Positions 57,301 to 64,000 of a stretch of 64,000 nt of DNA are shown here, one piece after another. How positions within the stretch are numbered: position 1 is the first letter of the stretch; each line of letters starts with the position of its first letter. A program made the position numbers and the translations under genes. The notes beneath the pieces were generated by a model. The model was given only the letters and a program-made list of their open reading frames with translations. It did no database searches and had not been told where the DNA came from. The stretch is from Apoderus coryli (lineage: Eukaryota; Arthropoda; Insecta; Coleoptera; Attelabidae): contig OU452201.1 of NCBI GenBank assembly GCA_911728435.2, forward strand, positions 25,234,001-25,298,000, read 5' to 3'.

Positions 57301-60120
57301 AGTTTAAAGAACTAGTCCACGTAGTGTTTCTTTAGTAACTACTTATTTTATGATTACATTTTTCACAAATCAGAACTATTTGAACAGTGATCCTGTATAA
57401 TTTCGGTCATACAAAACCGTCAAAGTCTACTTGTTAAATTTAACTAAAGTATTTTAATATTAAAGTTTTAATTTGATGCATTCAGAATGTGGTTTCATTC
57501 TTCAATAATGGTCTGACAAAATAATCTTATCGGTAGCACTCTTCCTATATTTCATAATTTCCTGCTTAATTACAGATTGCATCAAGCTATTAAACTGACG
57601 ATAACTGACACTGTAATTATGAACATATTACTTTCAAGTCCCAATAGTATTACTACTGACAAAGATTAATGAAATAAGCAAACAAAACAGATCATACTGA
57701 TTAACTCTAGTTGTTATTGCTATCGTCTTGCAGAACACCTGAAAATGCCGATCATTCTGTTAATGAAATTTTGCAAGCCAACGCGACGGACGGGCTATAT
57801 TAATCCGGTAAACTAACATTACTAAGTAGACTAGTCCGATGCGAAATCCTTCTACAATTAGATCATAATGAATTGAACATTTTAGTACCACAGAATTCAA
57901 ATATCCATCTTTATGAAATAAAATCTATATAGTGTTCTAATAAAATTATCTACATATCGTATTATAACTTTAAACGCAATAAATCTAGTAAATCAAATCA
58001 AGTGCGTAGTATATGGCTATGTTCCGAAACCTGCTGAAAACACTGAAAGTCCAAAAACGGCATTTCATAATTTTGTAAAATTTTAATAAATATTCAGAAA
58101 TTATTATTAAGAATATCATTTATATTTATATAATTAGTTTGAAAAAATAGTGCATTCTTAAGTAGAGTTGTAAATTTTTTTATTGACAAATAACAGACGG
58201 ATCTCCACAACAATAAATTTAATAGAAATGCATAATTGTTGTCCAAAAATATTTCGGAAATCATGCAGTTCTATCAGCAGTAGCGAAAAGAGAAACTTTA
58301 CAAAATTATTCCTTTAAATTTCTATTCAGGCCACTCTTGTAGATAAAATATTTCTTATATTGTACTGACGTGTTTCGGCCCGTTCTATTACTTTACGGAC
58401 ACCCTATATTTTATGCATATTTGTTTGGAAAAATAAATTATATTTGAAGCGAAAGATATTGCTTATTAGTTTTTATAAATTATTGATAAAATGGTTTGCT
58501 CCAGTTGAGTTTTATGACAAATTATTACTATCAACAAACCATATAACGTTTAACACAATTTCCTATCCACATATTGCAAAGTTAGTGCATTTTAGATATA
58601 AACATATTTTTTTCATTCTAATTGGGTTTGAACAAATTTATGCAATGTCTATTTCTCTAATTTAATCGAGAATTTTCTTTGATCGAAGCTTATCCTTATC
58701 TTGTATTTGAAAACTTAACATTAAATTTTGAAAAATCAATAATGCAGCCTTAATGACATGAACTGCAAATATATTACAAATTTAAGGGTAGGTAGGTACA
58801 GGTGTCTTTCTTGTATTTTCTATTTTTACATTTTCAATGCAACAATAAAGGGTTCCTGGATATTTTAACAGCAAGTAGGCCAAGGTATAATCGCGGTCTA
58901 TCTCATTGAATTGGACTGGAGGATTAGCTAGAATTTTCGAATCTTTCAAAAATCACATGCCAAGATTTTCTGTTCCTTTTTATTATTATGAATTGATGTA
59001 CCTATAGGTTCAATGTAAAGATTAATAATTAATCTTTGCTATTACTATTCGTTTTTGCACAAACTGTCATCACACAGTGAATTTAAAGTTAGAAGACATA
59101 TTTTTCCCAGATCTTCTACGTATTTTTCCTGTTGTACCTACTTTAGACGAGTCCGATAATTTTAAAAAATAAAAAACACTCCATACCTTTAATTTTTATT
59201 ATAAAAATTGTCAAGAATTCCCTACAACTACATTCTTTAATAATTTATTATATTATTAGCAGACTTTGAACATCTATAAATATTAATGACATAATTTTGT
59301 ACATTGTATAAATTACTATTTTTAAACTCTGTAAAATAAACTCGATTTTATTGTTGTAATTTTATTATTATTTATATAAATCCATTACCTAATGTTTGTT
59401 AACATTCGACCTTAACATTTAATATACACCGATTATTAACTACTACTACTATAGTTTTATGATATCATTAACATAAACATTATTTACCTAAATCAAACGG
59501 AAAGCGTTAAATAACTATGATACAAACATTGAATATAGAGTAAAATTTTTAATTAATTCAGAGAAAAATACCTGAAATCAATTAGCAAATTGGGTTTAGT
59601 CTATTCTTCGACTTCTAAATCAATAACTGCAGGTGACTTTAGTTCGTGATTGAAAATATTAAATAATTGATTGAAAATATTAAAAAAAAGAATAAAAGTT
59701 CCTAAAGCTTCCCACCAGCTCAAGGTCACTTTTATTATACCTACGTTTAGTTTAAAACAATTCAGAAGTTTTTGTCATTTCTCTATTAGTTCATAGTTGA
59801 TTTGGATGATTTTTGATTGATATATGTATAATTTTACGCGTTTGAGATATTGTTTACAAACATCACGAACATTATTCGGGTTCGTACAAGAAATGTTCTA
59901 GAACTGGAGATTGCGTAGTTTAAATTTACATGTTCGGGTTTTGTTGAAATAATTTAGAACAAATCTAGAACCAGTAGTTTGGTGTTCTGGTTTGAAGCAG
60001 AACTGTTCTGGAACGGTTCTAGACTTTCAAAAACGATCCTTGGTCTTGAGCCATTACTGATTATTTTTCAAACGTGCGTATATCGATAAACATGTTATTA
60101 AATATGACTAATAGACTAAT
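57300..60120. other. Gene-free AT-rich DNA
   Basis: No supported gene. At 58370-58412 GTTCTATTACTTTACGGACACCCTATA is an isolated end of the mariner-like family at 28.0-29.6 kb. At 59880-60040 TTC/GAA-rich inverted motifs cluster (GTTCTAGAAC, TTCTGGAAC, GGTTCTAGA). The open frame 58444-58665 is unassigned. Confidence 0.4.
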
Positions 60121-60124
60121 ATAT

Positions 60125-60650
60125 GAAATAGTATAATAATAATAATAATACATTTATTTGCATTCAAATCATAACAACGTACAGATTAAGTCAGAATATC
60201 ATAAACACATAACATAATACTGAATTGATATGCAAAATGGAGTTGAAAACAATTTAAAAAAGTTCTAAGCTCAACCCCAAAATTCATAACTATAGAACTA
60301 AACTTCTAATACGTCCGACCAATAACTGCACTCCTTAGTCATGCCTTTTACTACAATCAAAGTTTACTACTTTCCACAAAAAATCTGAAAAGAAAAATTA
60401 AACAAAAAATCTATTTGAAATTCAAAAGTCGATTCCTGTATTTAAACTTAAAAGCTGTAACCCCTAACTTTTTGAAGTCCTCAGGTATGTTATTGTATTG
60501 TATAGCATATTAAATGGTGGTATGTATGAAAACTGATGGTAAAAGGAATCGGAACCTGCTTGAAATAATCAATATTCAAGCTGTTTATATTTTTATAGGT
60601 TACATTTACAGCTTTTAAGCTCGCCTGCGGACCTGCGCACATTTCCATTA
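60125..60650 (-). repeat. LINE 3'-UTR remnant
   Basis: Starts with a reversed ATAATAATAATAATA tail followed by sequence typical of LINE 3' ends on the minus strand. No RT motif is left. Confidence 0.45.
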
Positions 60651-61940
60651 GTCGTAATCACAATCATAAAAGTTAAAATAATTGAACTTTCATAGAATAC
60701 CGTTTATGTCACAAGGCTCTCGGCCGTATTCGTCGGCATTCGGAAACGTTATTGCGGGAAATTCAAACTACGGCATAATCTTGTGCATAGCAGAGACATA
60801 ATAATAATATGTTCATATTTTATATCATACCTAAAGTTAATGAATTTTATGAAGAAAAATAATTGTGTGGTATTGCGGACAAAATTACTAGTTTTACCGA
60901 CACAAGAGATTTTTCGGACACGAATTCCTGTTATAATTTTTGAAATAGAATAGTCGTATAGGTATTAACTATACGACTTAATTGAAAAATAGTAAATACC
61001 TACGCGGTACAGTGGGGCGTTGAATACAATGTACATAAATCTTTGATATAGGGTATTAAATTTCAATTATTAAAATATATTATTATATATATAAAATGCG
61101 ATTATGTCAGTAGATTTTTTTCTCGCAATAACATGTTTCCAAACGCCGACGACTATAGCCGAGCTGATAAAAATGCTATGCTAACATTCAAAGTTATATG
61201 ACTTATGACAATGCATTACAACTTGTAACCTAAACGTTGTCAAACGTTACCATTTGACAGAACGTATTTTAACTAGTTGTGATTGTGATTATAACTACCT
61301 ATACACTAAAAATAATATTGTTATGCTTATTCGTTGGCTAAACCTGCCTTTAGTCGCAAATTCATACCCCCGTAAGAAGAAATAATCAAAAATTCTTACG
61401 AAGACTGCTACGACTGTAAAGAAACTGCATTGCAGGGGTACAACCTTCGCAATATAAACATGTACAATATAGGTAGAAAGTGGTATCCTGTGTCAGTAAT
61501 CATAAAATGCCAAGTGGATTCTTCTAATGCCCCGGCTATAACAAATTTTACGATGACCTGCTTAAAATTTATTACAAAAGTTACTGTGTTAATTTAATAA
61601 AATGTAGGTACATTTTTGTAAAAAAAAAATGCTTACCGCATATCAACTAGAGTGTACCAAATATTTTTACCGATCAAAAATACGTTGGTAATTATTATTG
61701 TAGCAAAATGCAGGAAATTTATTTAGATACTACATGACATGAATTTAATATTTCAATTTAATCGAACTTACGTATTTACTTTGCCATATAAGAGTTGAAC
61801 AAGTTTTTTGTATCAACTATTTGGTCAAAGAACATTACACACCGTAACAGGTCTTCGTGTTACTGCACATATTACAACTGTACTTTTACGTATAGCTACC
61901 TAGGTACATAATTAAATAAAAAGTAATCTCTGTAATTTGG
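60650..61940. other. Nothing supported
   Basis: AT-rich DNA with no gene and no repeat boundary that I can defend. Confidence 0.35.
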
Positions 61941-61942
61941 TT

Positions 61943-62177
61943 CAGTTTACTTTTTCTTGGGGTGTTCGGTTCTTATAAAAAAAAAATTATTTACAAAACT
62001 TTTTTAAAATAAAGACATCTATCTTTAAAACTAAATAGAACTAAAATAGAAACGTTTCGTTTCGAAAACGTCGTTGTCATTTTAGTTTTTATTTATTGAC
62101 GAAAATAAAGATGGATGGTCTTTATTTAGAAAAGTTTTGTAAAGAAAGAACCGAACACCCCAAGAAAAAGTAAACTG
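61943..62177. mobile_element. MITE with perfect 32-bp terminal inverted repeats
   Basis: CAGTTTACTTTTTCTTGGGG...TTCTT at 61943-61974 is exactly mirrored at 62146-62177. The inner parts (TTTACAAAACTTTT, AATAAAGA) are also roughly complementary. 235 bp, non-coding; the open frame at 62082-62288 crosses its edge and is not a gene. Confidence 0.8.
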
Positions 62178-62989
62178 AAAAAAATTAGAATTACGGTTCA
62201 AGAATAATAAAAAAATAAATATGTCTGTAATTTGGTGTTCTTTTAGCTTTCTGTTAAATTGTTCTTGATTCGTTATATAATTTGTCATATTACTTCGTAT
62301 TAGTTTTATTCGCAGTGCTAGATAACTTAAAATTTTCTACAGTGTCAAGTCATATAATACAACACAAATTTCGTAGATTCCGTGTGTTTTATTTCACGTA
62401 ACGCGAAGTTTAACGAATTTATTATCACTTACGTTTTGTTATTACGACGATACAAGTTCTTAATATTGAATAAGTATATTCATTTGGTTATATTTTAAAA
62501 AGTTTGTTCTCACAACATAATATGAATTTTGCTAATATTACGTAGGTATTGATAAAATCAATTTTTAACAATCACAAATTTGTAATATTAACAAATATAT
62601 CATAGTTCGCTCAATTTTGACAAAAAAAAATTGTTAATCTGACACAATCGTGTTTGTTTACGGACTTTTTTTGTTTAGAGTATATTAAATTAAGACAAAT
62701 GTGGTTTATTCTCCAGGAATATTAAGTAAAACCTGTACCACCATCCCCTGAAACGCTAGTGGATGGCAGTAAAGTTATGAATTTTCTAACTCATTCTTGA
62801 CCAGAGACAATATTACTTTTATCTTCCTCTCGTCACTTGTTATTGGTTGGCTATATTTACATTTTTATAAATAAGAGTTTATATAAGTTAATTTTCGCTC
62901 GTGGTAAATATACCTAATTAACAAACTAAAGTTGAAGTATTATGTTAAGTAAGTACTACACAAAAACAGTACTTTAGTTGTTTGAAGAA

Positions 62990-63420
62990 AAGAAAAAAAT
63001 AACTATACATTTCTCCCTCGTATATAAGACGTATAATAAATCATGCTTGTCAAAGGAAGCCGTCTTATCAGAAAAGTAACTACAGGGACTGGCAAAACTA
63101 TTGGGTTAATGATTAGAGTTTGCAAATAAATATAATATGAATGAAACAAATAATTTTTGGCAACGTGTTATTTTCTCAGATTAATCTAAATATAATCGGA
63201 TGGACATCATATGGTATGGCGAAGACTTAATGTGGAATTTACGATGAAAATTTGTGTCAGACAGTAAAACACGGTGGCAGAATATTGTAACCATGATCTG
63301 TTCAATAGTTTTTCTTAGATTAATAAAATGTAAGAAGATCTATCAAATTACATAATAATTTTTAATAAAACCTCAAGTGTATGAAACTTTTTCCGTCACT
63401 GTATACAGTGACAGTGTATA
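62990..63420 (+). pseudogene. Tc1-like transposase fragment
   Basis: The plus strand reads, with stops and shifts, like the catalytic region of Tc1 transposases: a KP-LISEK type start near 63050, NNFWQRVIFSD (about 63155, normally FSDES), then a VKHGG-like segment near 63270. It ends with a CACTGTATACAGTGACAGTGTA stretch at about 63396-63419 that resembles Tc1 termini. Confidence 0.6.
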
Positions 63421-63547
63421 GGATCCGTTATGATGGTATACGACACGAGCGGAACACGTTGGGAGTTTAAGCATCAATATTTATATGAGCAAAATATTTA
63501 TCATCAGTTAAGTTAAAATAATGAAGTGACGAATACACTTATTATAA

Positions 63548-64000
63548 AAAAAATGTTTGATCTAACTAAGATTCCGGTTTCTACCATTAATCTAGTTATT
63601 AGAAAAGGGGTTGTTGTAGATCACTCTGTTAAAAGAAAACGAAAAAATCAAAAATATTGACGATGCCTCAAAGGAATGTATTCGAAGAACAATTCATAAT
63701 TTTTATAAAGAAAATAAAGTCCCTACTTTGGAAATGATTTCGAATAAACTGAGCGAATACCCTAATTATAATTATCGATCTTTGGAAACTTTAAGAGGTA
63801 TTTTATTAGAGTGCGGATTTAAATACAAGGAAATTAATACCCGTTTCTTAATAATGGAATCACGCCGTATTGTGGAAATGCGCGAGGAATATTTGCGTAA
63901 AATAAAAGAGTACCGCGAGTCAAAGAGAACGATAATATATCTTGACGAGACGTGGTTTGATACGCATGATACTGTGAAGTACGAATGACTCAAAATTGTA
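63548..64000 (+). pseudogene. Mariner/Tc1-superfamily transposase, 5' part, cut by window edge
   Basis: A first piece (about 63554-63659, MFDLTKIPVSTINLVIRKG) is HTH-like and stops. After a frameshift near 63645 a long open frame runs to 63988 (IRRTIHNFYKENKVPTLEMI, LRGILLECGFKYKE, SKRTIIYLDETWFDTHDTV). DETW contains the first catalytic Asp of the DDE core. The continuation lies beyond the window. Not closely related to the DUF4817-type elements above. Confidence 0.7.

Noticed and set aside
58444..58665. 73-codon open frame downstream of NAGLU
   Set aside because: No motif or homology recognised; AT-biased composition explains it.
62082..62288. 68-codon minus-strand open frame
   Set aside because: It overlaps the end of a perfect-TIR MITE and is rich in F, L and N; not a gene.

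Overview
The window is AT-rich, intron-rich, transposon-dense animal nuclear DNA, almost certainly from an insect. Two ordinary metazoan genes can be rebuilt exon by exon on the + strand; nearly everything else is mobile DNA. The element mix (jockey-type LINEs, a Penelope-like element, a piggyBac, and many mariner-like elements ending in TACAGGGTG) fits a large, repeat-rich insect genome. A beetle is possible, but the sequence does not let me name the order with confidence. I saw no bacterial genes, rRNA, tRNA or CRISPR.

Host genes. (1) 3905-18072: a mitochondrial amidoxime reducing component (mARC, MOSC-domain molybdenum enzyme), 5 exons, 341 codons. (2) 18376-55214: lysosomal alpha-N-acetylglucosaminidase (NAGLU, glycoside hydrolase 89), 16 exons, about 783 codons, with signal peptide and both catalytic glutamates. 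They lie head to tail with only 303 bp between the mARC stop and the NAGLU start, so the mARC 3' UTR and the NAGLU promoter must share that space. The two encode unrelated activities.

Strongest observation: NAGLU exon 8 is present twice in tandem (33233-33317 and 33351-33435). The copies have identical length (85 nt) and identical splice phases, both are open, they encode diverged peptides, and only 33 nt separate them. That gap is too short to splice normally, so this looks like a mutually exclusive exon pair close to the active site.

Layout. 1-3.9 kb: LINE remnants. 3.9-18.1 kb: mARC, whose introns carry LINE ends, inverted Penelope-type termini, tandem foldbacks, a 1.85-kb near-perfect palindrome and a mariner-like element with a MITE nested in it. 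18.4-55.2 kb: NAGLU, whose introns carry an unnamed transposon-gene remnant (20.3-22 kb), a 2.55-kb transposon with about 590-bp terminal repeats (23.2-25.8 kb), another mariner-like element (28.0-29.6 kb), a DNA transposon with 4-bp target duplication (30.2-31.5 kb), a Penelope GIY-YIG fragment disrupted by a 2.5-kb piggyBac (35.3-38.8 kb), possible LTR-element debris (42-43.8 kb), a mariner-like element (46.2-48.0 kb), and a foldback element split by LINEs (51.2-54.4 kb). 55.2-64 kb: a LINE with a damaged catalytic box, gene-free AT-rich DNA, a perfect-TIR MITE, and two Tc1/mariner transposase fragments, the last cut by the window edge.

Coordinates of the host exons were placed by matching reading phase and GT-AG sites by eye. 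Family names come from recognising conserved motifs, not from a search.
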